From Hydrangea macrophylla (Eukaryota; Streptophyta; Magnoliopsida; Cornales; Hydrangeaceae), in the NCBI GenBank assembly GCA_033977485.1, contig CM066992.1, positions 105,759,450-105,823,449 of the forward strand: a stretch of 64,000 bases of DNA, in the 5' to 3' direction. A program made the position numbers and the translations under genes. Within the stretch, counting starts at the first letter, position 1, and each line of letters begins with the position of its first letter. Under the pieces are notes generated by a model. It was not told where the DNA came from. It was given only the letters and a program-made list of their open reading frames with translations, and did not search any database. This document shows, in pieces, positions 9,309-20,074 of the stretch.

Positions 9309-12300
9309 TCAGTCCAGATTTGCAATGACGGCATCGACAACCTCTTGGGTGCTGCTGACACCACCAAGATCTTTAGTCCGGTATTTGCCCTCAGAGATTA
9401 CACGCTTGACCGAAGTCTCCAATCGATCAGCAAACGAAGGAAATTGGAGATGCCTCAACATCATGGCTGACGAGAGAAGCAAAGCCACTGGATTTGCCAT
9501 CTTTTGTTCCACTAGCTTCTCATTTCCCACATTTCCCGCTGAAGCACCTTGCTCGAATACGGCATGATCAGCCCCCACATTACCTGAATTTACCAAAAGC
9601 CCCCTGATTAGAAACTTGAAAATATATAGGATACCAATCCATTTTGAACAAATCCATGTTGCACCAAACTCAACCTTTTGAAGGTAAAAACAACTAGCTT
9701 GAAACATGCCCGCCAGTGGCGGACCTACGTATAAGCCAGGGGTGGCACCGGCACTCTCCCTGGACTTTGGAAATTTCAGAATCACATGAAATATTTTACA
9801 AATTTTACAAATAGGCCCTCCTAAAATTCACACAGGCCCCCCTGGACTTTTAAAAATTCTAGATTAACATACAATATTTTATAGGTTTTAGACACAGGCC
9901 CCCCTGAACTTTTAAAAATTCTAGATTTATAATTAATATATTACAAGTTTTAGAAATAGGCCCCCTAAAATTACATGATTTACCCCAAACTTGGGGTGTT
10001 AAACCAATTTTACAGTTCTACACATAATTGTGTATACCGGGGCACGGCCCCCAAACCGCAGTATAATCTTAGGAGCACCCACCCCCCCAAAACCAAAAAT
10101 CCTAGGTCGGCCCCTAATGCCCGTGTAGCATGACTATTAATTAGATTGTGCAGTCACAACTTTATCAAGGTTAGAGAATGATGTGTGTACCTCCTGGCAT
10201 GACACCAGTTCCTCCAGCAATACCAGCTGCTGTATTTGCCACTAAATTGCCGTACAGATTAGGCGTCACCTACAAAGCATACATCAATAAGATGGGTGAT
10301 GTAGGAGATGGAGTAAAAAAAAATCTTGACAATTTCCAAAGCTATATAGAAACAATAATGTAACAGTTAACACTAAAAAATGAATGCCAAAATTAAGAGG
10401 GTGGCTGTATTTAGAGGCCTCCATGCATGAACACCTCCACAATTTCATAGACTCGATTCAATGTGCAGAAGATGAAAGGCTGAACCAAACAATATAGTTT
10501 AAATTAGTTTCATTTCCAACATTCTTATTTCATGTCACAAATTTTTCTTCCTTCTCGTTTGACAGATCCATCCACTAGATCACCACCAAAGATACTTCGA
10601 AGATACTAAAATGAGAGGAATCGGCAGAAATATCTAGGCTAGCTCAAAAACTTGATCAGACAAACTAGTCTTTGGTCAAAATTTTATTAGTGCACCAAGT
10701 AATCTAACCAAGCCTTCATATCTGGAGACACTTACGAGGAAGGATTCTTTCGGTGCTCTCCCTAAACCAGAAGGGTTGTTCACATTGCACTATCAGACAT
10801 CATCAAAACCAGCTTCACGCCAGTAACTTCAGCCAGGATGATCTCATTGATCCAATCAAGAATAAACACTGGGTTCCTCTAATGTTGGATGGCGATTGAA
10901 CATTTCCACTTGTTACACTTATGTCCATCTCAGCTGGAAATACTTTCCAGGTAATATAGTGCAACTTTGTAAAATTCTTCCATTTAAAATTCTTCTATAT
11001 ACACCAAGACATGTTTCTGTTGCTAGAAGCCAAGTTGCTAAGTTGGTTTCCTGTTGCTTTAAATTACTGAAGGAAAAAATGTCTCAATTGGCTAGACAGT
11101 GGAACAGTATTTGGCAATGCCCTCAACCACATCGGCAAAGTGGTTAATCAGCTATAGCCTATAGACACGCGCGCATCTCCGATCTAACTCGACATAACCT
11201 CCATCTTGAACATCGTCAACTCCGTCTTCAATTAGGAAACCAAGAAAATAATGACCAAGCAGTTCCACCACTTTTCCATAGTGATCCATTCCACACAATG
11301 AACTAAGAGCATGACTTGCAAATAGAAAAACACCACCATTCAAGCCAAAGTTGACCGAAGGACATCAATAATTTTATCTTTGATGGTCCGAACTTCGGTT
11401 CTTGATGCACCCAACAATTCAATTTGGGCAAAATTTCTTTTGATATAGTTTATTGTCTAGAGATAACTTTAGGAACACGGGGTACTCTAGTATTGAGTAG
11501 TTTTTATGGATCCTATTAGATATGATTTAGTCGTCCATGGGTTTTAAATAGGAACTAAGTAATTACTACATTACAGTTACCTGAAATTGAAGGAAATTGG
11601 GAGTGAAGTAATAAGTTACTAAGCAAGTTACCTGAGGAGTAGGTTACAAAATTTATGTGTGCTGTAATAAAAAATTTTGGACCTTTTTTGGAGAAATTAG
11701 AATTAAGGTGCATTACATTTTTCCTTATTCCTTCTTAAGGCTTGCTTTTTGCAAGGTTTTTTTGGATAATGAAGGCACAAGTAGGACAAGATTTTGGCGT
11801 GTCTGACACTTGTTAAGGAACGTCTAATGTGTGTTGCCTGAAACCATGTCAAACATGGTCATGTGACCCTTCTACATTTTTATTAGAGTCCAAGTAATTA
11901 CTATATTACAGTTACCTAAAGGTGAGGTTACTTGGAAATGAACCTATACAAAAAATAAAGGGCTACTTGTAGTGAAGTATTAGTATCAAGGAAAATTGCT
12001 TGGGATGAAGTGATCAATCACAAAGGATGGATTCTTGGCGTCCAAGATAATCTAAATACCTATGCTGTAATTAAATGTTAGTAACTTTTTTTGGAGAGAA
12101 TGAAATTCAGATTTATGTTATTCTATCCATATACTTCATCTCTCCCCTTCTTAGGCGTGTTTTGATTCTCATAGCTCGTAAGATTCAAGGCATTTTGGGG
12201 AAAAAGCAGAAATCTGGTCAGAAATAGATTTTGCAAGTTTCATCCAGATCCATGCCAAGCACATCCATACTTGTAGCATAGGAGGCTCTCTTAAGTCTTG

Positions 12301-14219
12301 ACACAAAACATTTTGGACCTTACTCCAATTTTGCTACATCCGATTTACGTAAATCTCAACAGCTTATTATCACAGAAAAATCAAGAAAGAATAATATATT
12401 TTGGACCTTAGTGGCATACCATGACATCAAATTGCTCTGGCTTTGAAACAAGCTGCATGCAGCAATTGTCCACAATAATCTCATTGTATTTTATGCTGGG
12501 ATACTTGCTAGCAACCTCCCGGCAGGATTCTAAAAACAGACCATCTGCAAGTTTCATAATATTGGCCTTGTGCACAGCAGTTACTGTCTTTCTATTGTTG
12601 AGGTACGCATACTCAAAGGCATATTTAGCAATACGTTCTGAGCAGAACTTTGTTATCACCTAGCAAAAACGCTGGATGAGAAACAGATATACAAATGGAA
12701 TTTCACAAACTGTAAAGAAGAAGAATAAAAAGAAAAAGGAAATAGAGTCACTTGAAACATTCTTTCAGTTAATTAAAGATTGAAAAGGAGCAGACCTATG
12801 ACCATAGAGAAATCAATCACAGATACAGAAATGACTTGGGCAACATAATGTGTACGGACTTTGAACAAAGATTAAGAGACAAAATACCCTCTTGGTAAAA
12901 TATTATCATACTTCTAGTCAACCTTGTTTAGTTATGATCATAGTAAATAATTTGGAACAAGATACTCCATCATCCTCTAAACACTTTTAAACATCTATAG
13001 GAATAACATCTGGTACGGGTGCTCTAGATTCCATCTTACTCAATGCATTTTTCACCTTCAGAGATTTCAATCCTACTCTTCAAAACTTAAGCTCCATGTA
13101 TCATCTTCTTTCAGCAACCGTTTGAACTTTTAAGTAATTTTTCCACCAATCTTCAACTTTTATCATCCTCCACTTTACACGCTTGATATTAAACTTACAG
13201 AATCATACACTCATTAGTCATTTCTAGAACAATTCTTGACATTATTAGCTGTAAGTTTCTTCTACATTTAGTGCTTTTCCCCTACATATGCAAGGAATGG
13301 ATAGAAGTTTTTAAGTGAAAAAAATTGTAACATTATTTTTACTTTGGAAACAAAATTTCTTTTTGAGGTATAAACCACAGATATCAGCCTTTTTTTCTTT
13401 TTGGCTACAATGAATATAATAGCCAATTCGTCTCACATATTATTTGGACCTTCTGATCAAGACATGGGGAGACAGCCCGCAAACATTTTCCACGAAGATC
13501 AATCAATCAATATTCGATGGGAAAACTAGATAAAACTGAAATATTATTGAAGCCTAAAAAGAAAGTTTCATAAAATCAACAGCAAATAATTACTAGTACT
13601 CAATTCCATGCATGTTTAATTAAGAATGAATGAAGAACAACAGGAAAAGAAAAAGAAAAAGAAAATTTTATACCTTGAGGCTTTCGACAACACCAGGAAC
13701 GACTTCATGCTCGAGGCCAGCGTACTCCCCCTCCGTGTTCTCTCTAATGACCACAATATCGACGTTCTCGTGCCTCGTGGGCAAACCAGGCAAATTGAAG
13801 CAATTGACTAGCGAAGCGTATAGATCGAGCTCCTTCCTGAGCTGAACATTCAAAGAACTCACACCACCACCCACCGGAGTCTTCAAACCTCCCTTCAAGC
13901 ATACCTTGTTCTTCCTAATCGATTCTATCACCTCCGTCGGCACGCTCTTCATCTCTCCGTGTACTTCGTACCTCTCAAAGTACACCGGCGCGTGCATTGC
14001 CTCCATCACCTGCTCCACTGCCCCGGTCACCGTCGGTCCGATCCCCTCCCCGGGTATTAGGGTTATGCGCCTCGGAGCTCCGTCTCCTGGCCGGGGCATG
14101 TAGGTTACCGATCGGGTTGACGACGACGACCATAATAACCCTAGGAGAGGATGATGAGGTTCAGATGCTGATCCAGAGGATAGTTGTTTCAGGACCGATG
14201 ATAGGGTTCGTCTAGCCAT
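9309..14219 (-). CDS. IDH1: NAD-dependent isocitrate dehydrogenase, regulatory subunit, mitochondrial
   Basis: Four exons on the minus strand: 13674-14219, 12420-12659, 10191-10269 and 9309-9583. All introns are GT-AG and the joined frame is 379 codons plus stop, close to the family norm. The N-terminus ([13 protein letters not shown]) is Arg/Ser-rich like a mitochondrial presequence, followed by [15 protein letters not shown]. The dehydrogenase fold follows with [25 protein letters not shown] and [14 protein letters not shown]. Exon 2 gives [15 protein letters not shown] and exon 3 [19 protein letters not shown]. The last exon carries [15 protein letters not shown] and ends [13 protein letters not shown]. 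Known: plant IDH is a heteromer of catalytic and regulatory subunits in the TCA cycle, oxidising isocitrate to 2-oxoglutarate with NAD+. The sequence matches the regulatory type most closely. The frame is intact, and transposon debris is confined to introns. Confidence 0.95.
9713..10116. mobile_element. Degenerate hAT-like MITE in the last intron of IDH
   Basis: The left end reads CCAGTGGCGGACCTA and the right end TAGGTCGGCCCCTA. They are flanked by atgcccg (9706-9712 and 10117-10123), a 7-bp direct match. The interior has three copies of a block around ggcccccctg-acttttaaaaattctaga. The GTGGCGGA end matches the right end of the large element at 54936-59236. It lies wholly within intron 3. 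Confidence 0.6.
10270..12419. other. Large second intron of IDH with decayed repeats
   Basis: This 2.15-kb intron has no open gene. A block around aagtaattactacattacag recurs at about 11556 and 11891, and tracts of similar text (gttacctgaa, gaagtaataagttac) suggest an old decayed transposon between 11450 and 12150. I could not define its ends. Confidence 0.5.
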
Positions 14220-14410
14220 TTTGATTCGTTTACTTTTGTGGAAGGTATGATATATATATATATATATATATCTATTAGGGTTTTGACCTGTTGGTTGTAC
14301 TTGTACTTGTCTTCTTCACAAAATGCAAATTGTTCGTTGTTGAGTTTTTTACAGAGAAGCCATGAATGAGCGCGTGGGGTTAATAGACGGTGGAGATAAT
14401 AAAATAAAAA
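14220..14410 (-). promoter_or_regulatory. Upstream region of IDH, with (TA)n tract
   Basis: Between the IDH start codon and the foldback element lie 190 bp that must hold the proximal promoter or 5' UTR, unless transcription starts inside the transposon. A TATATA run at about 14250-14271, followed on the minus strand by the translated region only about 30 bp away, is the only obvious core-promoter-like sequence. No transcription start can be assigned. Confidence 0.35.
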
Positions 14411-14589
14411 GGTTAATTACAGAAACACCCTCTATTGCTAGGCCTTTTATTAGTTACCCCTTGTACTTTAAATTTTTATCACTAATATCTCCTCTGGTGT
14501 GGTCTGGACTAAAGTGAAACAGTCATTTTTTTCGTTAAAATTGACAAAAAAAATGGGTAAAAGTACAAAATTACTTCTATTACTTGCTA

Positions 14590-14754
14590 GAGAGCATTTT
14601 TGCTCACCCAAGCATCCCATTGGCCAATGCAGTAGGGCCCAGGATTAAACAAATGTTATTTAATATTGTTTAATCCTGGGCCCCACTGCATTGGCCAATG
14701 GGATGCTTGGGTGAGCATTGGTGTACCAAATTTTGGGTGAGCAAAAGTATTTTC
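14590..14754. mobile_element. 165-bp MITE nested in the foldback element (9-bp target duplication)
   Basis: The outer end GAGAGCATTTTTGCTCACCC is matched by an inverted copy at the right. Inside is a second, longer perfect hairpin around gcatcccattggccaatgca. The 9-bp duplication tacttgcta at 14581-14589 and 14755-14763 is exact, so the element is MULE type. Related ends occur at 53143 and 54572. Confidence 0.85.
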
Positions 14755-14784
14755 TACTTGCTAATCAAAACACTCTTATATCAC

Positions 14785-15017
14785 TAGGGATGTCAAAATG
14801 GCCCGTCGGGCCCGGCCCGAACATCCCAAAAAGGAAAGGGGACACATAAAATGGGACGGATAGAGTAATAAATTTTAAAAAAGACAGCTTAGGCTCGGCC
14901 CTAAGCCCAGCCTGAGCCCGGCCTGGCCCGAAAGAGAGAAGGAGCCCGTGGGCCAAAGCCCAAGCCTGCCCAATGTCGAGCAAGGCCTGGCCCGATGGGC
15001 CATTTTTGACATCCCTA
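14785..15017. mobile_element. hAT-like MITE built of GGCCCG words, centre of the foldback element
   Basis: The termini are TAGGGATGTCAAAATGGCCC and its inverted copy. The interior repeats ggcccggcccg-like words, as in the clearly bounded element at 44737-45141. No direct 8-bp duplication is visible; the flanks read as an inverted pair because the insertion sits at the symmetry centre of the host foldback. Confidence 0.6.
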
Positions 15018-15352
15018 CTGATATAAGGGTGTTCTCATTAGCAAGTAATATGGGTAAGTTTGTACTTTTATCTATTTTTCGTTAACTTTAATGGAAAAAG
15101 TAATTGTTTCACTTTAGTCCAGACCACATGGGGTATTAGTGATAAAATTTAAAATACAGAAGTAACTAATAAAAGGTCTAACCACAACGGGTGTTTTTGT
15201 AACTAACCCATAATAAAACGAAAAAAAGGGCTTTTAAATAGTACAAAATATACCCCTAAAAAAAATTTGGTCTATGTCTCATTTTGATCAATATCTCATT
15301 TTAGTCGTTGTAGTTTCAATTGCATTAATTTGGTTTTTGAAGTTTTTAAATA

Positions 15353-15522
15353 GATGTTGGTAACCAACTCAGTTAGCCGAGTTGGCCAGGACCCATATTT
15401 CCCAATGAGAAGTTTGTGGTTTCGAGCCTCCTTAACAGGTAGGTGATCAAGGTAGACAATTTCTTTAAAGTGGGGTCTGGCCCCGCCTTGCGTGTGCGTG
15501 TGTTACTAACATCTACACTACT
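15353..15522 (+). mobile_element. tRNA-derived SINE-like sequence
   Basis: Contains an A-box-like TTAGCCGAGTTGG (about 15374-15386), then a B-box-like ggtttcgagcc (about 15418-15428) at tRNA-like spacing. A 3' part around ggggtctggccccgccttgcg resembles Au-type plant SINEs. There is no poly(A) tail and no direct duplication; instead the boundaries are an inverted pair agatgttggtaac / gttactaacatct. It could be a truncated SINE. Confidence 0.45.
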
Positions 15523-15744
15523 AATCTCGTCCACGTCACAGAGTCGGTTAGAGTTCTAAGACACTGCAAAAAAAATGTTTTTAAAAAGCATTGATAGGAT
15601 CCAATTTTCCTATCATGTTTGAAAATTTGACAAAATTCACCCACTGTTGTGCCCAATAACGCAGATACGTAAGTGGAAAGATTGACGATGTTCTATTTTT
15701 ACGCCTAAAACACGTGACAGTGCAAAACATGTGAGTAAATTCTA

Positions 15745-15900
15745 GGGTTTGTTAACAAGTGCCCTAATTAGGGCATATGTTAAGGTTCTAAAAGTATAAA
15801 TAAACAGGGGTACATTGTGGGTTTCAATCTCTGGTATGGGATTCAAATTTCTATTTTGGAACCTTAGCATATACCCCAAGGGCACATGTTAACAAAACCC
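15745..15900. mobile_element. 156-bp MITE with long imperfect inverted repeats
   Basis: The left end GGGTTTGTTAACAAGTGCCC and the right end gggcacatgttaacaaaaccc are inverted copies. The similarity continues inward to ggttc/gaacc. A 9-bp target duplication is only partly visible. Non-coding. Confidence 0.6.
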
Positions 15901-16212
15901 ATAATTTTATCAACTTTTCTCATAAAAATTGGACATTTGGATCACATTACTTATATTTAAAAACTCTATAAACTAAATTGATGCAATTAAAATTATAGGG
16001 ACTAAAATGAAACAATCATCAAACTTCAAGAGTATATTTTATAACTAGGACCTACGAAAAATGTACAATTTTCTTGCAGCGATTCCCCTTTAATTTTTGA
16101 TATATTCCTTTTGGCCTCTCTTGTTTCTACTTCTATCGTATGATTGGGCCAACTTTTTTTTCCCTCTTTTTTTTTTTTATTACAAGAGGAAGAGGTGGGA
16201 GTAGAACATTTG

Positions 16213-16706
16213 GAGCTCGTTTGGGTTAGCTGAAAAATGGAAATTATTAATACAAAAATTAAAAATTAAAAATCACAACGTTACCATACAATCCCCAAAG
16301 TGATGAACTGCATATTTGAGACCCCAAAAAAAATAATAATAATTGTTTTATAAAATAGAAGTGCTTGGATTAACTTAAGATTTCAACATATAAACAAATT
16401 AGCTGAAAAATTAAGCTGAAAAAAGTAAATTGTTTTTATAAACAATCGCTTTACTTTCACTTTTAAATTGTTAAATGACAAGAATGCCTGGAAACAGAAA
16501 CAAGTGAGTTAAATAATGCTTACATGTTATTATTTTTTGTCATTTTATAGAAACAATAACTTCTTTTTATCTTGTTTGTCAAATACTCTTGTTTTCTAAG
16601 TGATGAATATTTCAACTTACCCAGACACCTAATAGCTTAATATTTCATCACTTAATATTTTAAGCACGCAATGTTTATTAATATTCCAGTTAATCCAAAC
16701 GGACTC
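16213..16706. mobile_element. About 490-bp MITE-like unit
   Basis: The left end GAGCTCGTTTGGGTTAGCTG and the right end, inverse GAGTCCGTTTGGATTAACTG, pair over about 25 bp. No clear target duplication was found. The interior is AT-rich and non-coding. Confidence 0.5.
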
Positions 16707-17298
16707 TAGATCTATGCAATCGAGCATAAGACCCAATTTAGCGCCAAAACAAGTTATACTCACTTAGCAAACAAGCCCCACTAGGTTAGTGTGTGTTAGC
16801 TCGGGGAATCATTGTGAAGACTCATAAATTTTGCAATTCGTAAAAAATTTTAAAAAAAAATAAATAAATAAATTGATTTCACGTGGTTTGTAACTATTTA
16901 ATTAAAAAATTTGTTGCTGTTTATGAATTAAAGTAATTTTTAAACAAATAACTTGTCAAATCAATATAAACTGATTTCCGTAAAATCAAATAATTAGTTT
17001 GTTTGATACTTTGGCAAACATGCCTTAAACTCTTGGCCTGTGCATTTGTGTCTTATATGTGACAGAAAAATTTTAGGGCCAATATTTCTTAGATTTAAAT
17101 TTTAAGGGTTGTGTGGCCCCTTTTCACGTATAGATTCTAGAGTAATTTTCTTTTGGGGGGTCAAATCTAATATTAAAGTGAAATGAGAAGCTTGCCATGT
17201 GACGGCTCTATGATTTTTCTCATTTTTTTTTTTATATTATTCTTCTTCTTTTTTTCTCCATATTTTTCCTATCTCTTGAATTAATAAGATATACATAA

Positions 17299-17350
<52 letters not shown>

Positions 17351-17671
17351 TTTTTTCTCTCTCTCTCTCCTTTTTTTCTCTCCTTTCCTTATCTCTTTTT
17401 AAACTATATCAAATCTCATCAATATCTAATTTATATAAATAAATATACTTATATATACAAATATACACACATACATGATACAAACTAAAATAATATAACT
17501 ACATATTATATAAAATAATAATACCACTAACAAATTTACTCATAAAATTTTCTTAGCAAAAAAATACTACATGAAATTTGGAAATAATTGTTTTATTTTT
17601 TTTTATTTTTTAATACATATATATAATGTATCCGATGTATAAATAGATGTTTAATGTAGATGCAAAACATA
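16707..17671. other. Non-coding AT-rich stretch with (CT)n microsatellite
   Basis: A long CT tract spans about 17302-17390, interrupted twice by cctttttttc. The rest is low-complexity AT sequence. No gene or element end is visible before the retrotransposon. Confidence 0.7.
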
Positions 17672-19871
17672 TGTCACACCCGTTCCAAAAATTTATAGTT
17701 TTATCATGCATAATTGTAAATTGAGAGGTTATCAATGTTAATTGATAATGGTGGATTGAGGTTGACTGTGAGTCAACGGTGAGGTGTCTAGTGGAGACAC
17801 GAGGAATTGGTAACACCTGTTGCATTGGCATGATTAAATGACATTTATATGACTTAAATGTTATTTGACTTTATCTGGTATTTTGTGAATAGTAAATTTT
17901 ACATGTGTTTGGTAAATTGTAGTAATCTTTGATATTGTTATATATTGATTTGAGAACTGTGGTGAGAACGTGAGTGATACGTTAATTAAAAAGGTAGGTT
18001 GTGTAGAGATTCCACAGAATATAGTTTTCGGACGTATTTTGGATCCAAACGAAACTTAGTCGGAAACTTTTGAAATTTATAGTTTTCACTCGTAAAGGCA
18101 TAAAATGGACGCGTGCGAAGTTTCGAGAGGTAATTAGAAGTTTGAGAAACTCGTGGGGAGGTAAGCATAATTTCCATAACTTTTGCCTATAAATAGTAAG
18201 GATGAGATTCATTCTCATCCAAACTTGCCAAAAATATCTAGAGAGAGGAGAGAGAAAGGAGATTTGGTTGCTCCGGACTTTGCGACGCCGTTTGACAACC
18301 TTCCGTCTGTCAGATTTTCTCCAGATTTCAGATTTGAACTCGTGGAGGTAAGACCTACGTTTTGATACCACTTAGGTCATGTTTGGCCAAGTTTTGTTAA
18401 AATCTTAATTTTGGACTTTTGGGAAAAATCAGGTAAAACTTATAGGAATCGTACCAAATTCGAAATCCGACGATTATTTAGCCTCCTAGTCAATCCTTCA
18501 AAGTTTGGAGAGATTCGCACGAGGTATGAATTCTAGATCTATGAAATATATGGATTTTCATGTTTTGGACATCACTTTTGATATTCTTGGATCCGGGCGA
18601 AATTCATGTGTTAGTTAGGCCCGTTAATTATGCACGTGAAATTATGATAAAAGCACGTATAACTGTTTATGTGAGCATGTTATGTGTCTACTTGGGTCAA
18701 AGGGGAGTTTGGTGCAAATTCATGCCGGAGTAAGCTTATCGATGTTTGAGAATTTTGGTAGCGACGGCTACTGTGCATGGTTTTAGGCTTGGACTTGCCA
18801 TGGCACTTGTGGGATGTAATGGTTGTAGGCTTGGACTTGCCATTGACATCGCGGTTTAAGGCTTGGACTTGCCGCTACCGGATGAATGCGTACCACTCAC
18901 CCCAGAGACTATTTCTATGTGTTTTAGATGCTTAAACCATGAACTGTCATATAAGCATACATTTAGAATTGTACGCTCAGCATATAGCTGAGCAGTGGAG
19001 ATGTACTCCATTGCAGGCAAGAAGAAAGACAAGAAGAAGTGTGTTGAGTGAGGCCGATGAACGCCGGGGGAATCTCTTTGTAAATGTTTTTGCTTTAATC
19101 CTAATACTTGTATAAGGATTTGAATCTTGTAGAATGTTGTAATAGAATCATGGATTAGTTTCTCAGTATTGTGATCTTGTAATTGAACGTCTGTAGTGAT
19201 GTTTGGTATGTTGGAAATTGGTGTTGGTTGTGATTGTTGTTAGTGTTGAGTAGCATGACTTGTTATTTTCTTCACAGGCTGCCCAGCAGGGGAGCAGTCG
19301 ACTGGACCCAGGATCAGTCGACTGGATCTCGTGGGATTGAGACACTGAAAGTCTATATTAAGAGAAGCAGTCGACTGGATCCTTGATCAGTCGACTGAGG
19401 CACTGTAGATTTTAGCTACTGATCCAAATAGTAACCAATGCAGTCGACTGGGTTCCCTGATCAGTCGACTGAACCCCTGATGAGAAATGTTAATTTTAGT
19501 TCTGCATAACACAGTCGACTCGGATTCCCTGAGCAGTCGACTGGACCTCTTTGCAGTATGTTGTATTTTTGGTTCTGCTTAACTCAGTCGACGGAGCAGT
19601 CGACTGGACCCTAGTGCAGTCGACTGGGAAGTCGACTGAACCTCTGTTTTTCAAAACTATCTTCTTTGAATGTGTTTCAATGACCAAAACTTTTTATGAC
19701 TCTAATTTCAATGTATTTTACAAACACAGAAGGGAACGTTTCCTAAGTTTTAAATTACCAGGGTTGTTTTATAGAAGTTCTTTCCGCTGCGTATTATTAG
19801 ATGATGTTTGGATGAGCCTTGGTGGCGTGCCACGTGTCCTATTTCCACGCGTAGTGGGATGGGTCGTGACA
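17672..19871 (+). repeat. 5' LTR of the gypsy element
   Basis: 2200 bp, TG...CA ends. A likely TATA element is gcctataaatagtaagg near 18187. A GTCGAC palindrome array occupies 19297-19636. The terminal 60 bp share GCCTTRGTGGCRTGCCACG with the solo LTR at 41438-43641 and the fragment at 60821. Confidence 0.97.
19297..19636. repeat. Array of 12 GTCGAC palindromes in the 5' LTR
   Basis: Copies of CAGTCGACTG-like sequence have cores at 19297, 19317, 19370, 19390, 19443, 19464, 19514, 19536, 19587, 19599, 19619 and 19631. The first eight form pairs 20-22 bp apart that repeat every 71-73 bp. An identical array is in the 3' LTR at 26250-26589. Confidence 0.95.
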
Positions 19872-19876
19872 TTTAT

Positions 19877-19888
19877 TGGTATCAGAGC
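19877..19888 (+). promoter_or_regulatory. Primer-binding site (initiator Met-tRNA)
   Basis: TGGTATCAGAGC, five bases after the 5' LTR, matches the complement of the plant initiator methionine tRNA 3' end used by many plant retrotransposons to prime minus-strand DNA. Confidence 0.95.
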
Positions 19889-20074
19889 TAGAGGTAACAA
19901 AACTTTGGGAACGTTCGACGACGAGTGGAGTGTTGAGTGAATTGCCACATGTTTTCAATTGCATTCATGCATCTTAGAGATGTTTGATGCATATGGATGT
20001 TGTTTTACATACATACTATTGTTATTGTTGTACATGCATAGTGTTTATGCATTGAGAACTACAGGACTATAATC

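Larger units (their letters stand above)
14411..15209. mobile_element. About 800-bp foldback DNA element immediately upstream of IDH
   Basis: The ends are inverted copies: GGTTAATTACAGAAACACCC at the left, matched by gggtgtttttgtaactaaccc at the right. Inverted similarity continues inward through the 'ggtctggactaaagtgaaac' region for about 170 bp per arm. The flanks are A-rich; a 9-bp duplication matches at 8 of 9 positions, so it is only tentative. Two further elements are nested between the arms. Confidence 0.65.

Noticed and set aside
9325..9567. Plus-strand 80-codon frame over the last IDH exon
   Set aside because: Antisense shadow of the IDH coding exon.
15353..15522. Considered as a functional tRNA gene
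   Set aside because: A and B boxes are present but the sequence cannot be folded into a full cloverleaf with paired acceptor stem; SINE-like origin fits better.
19297..19636. GTCGAC array considered as a CRISPR-like repeat array
   Set aside because: Repeats are only about 10 bp and palindromic, spacers are irregular and shared between the two LTRs, and the context is a plant retrotransposon.
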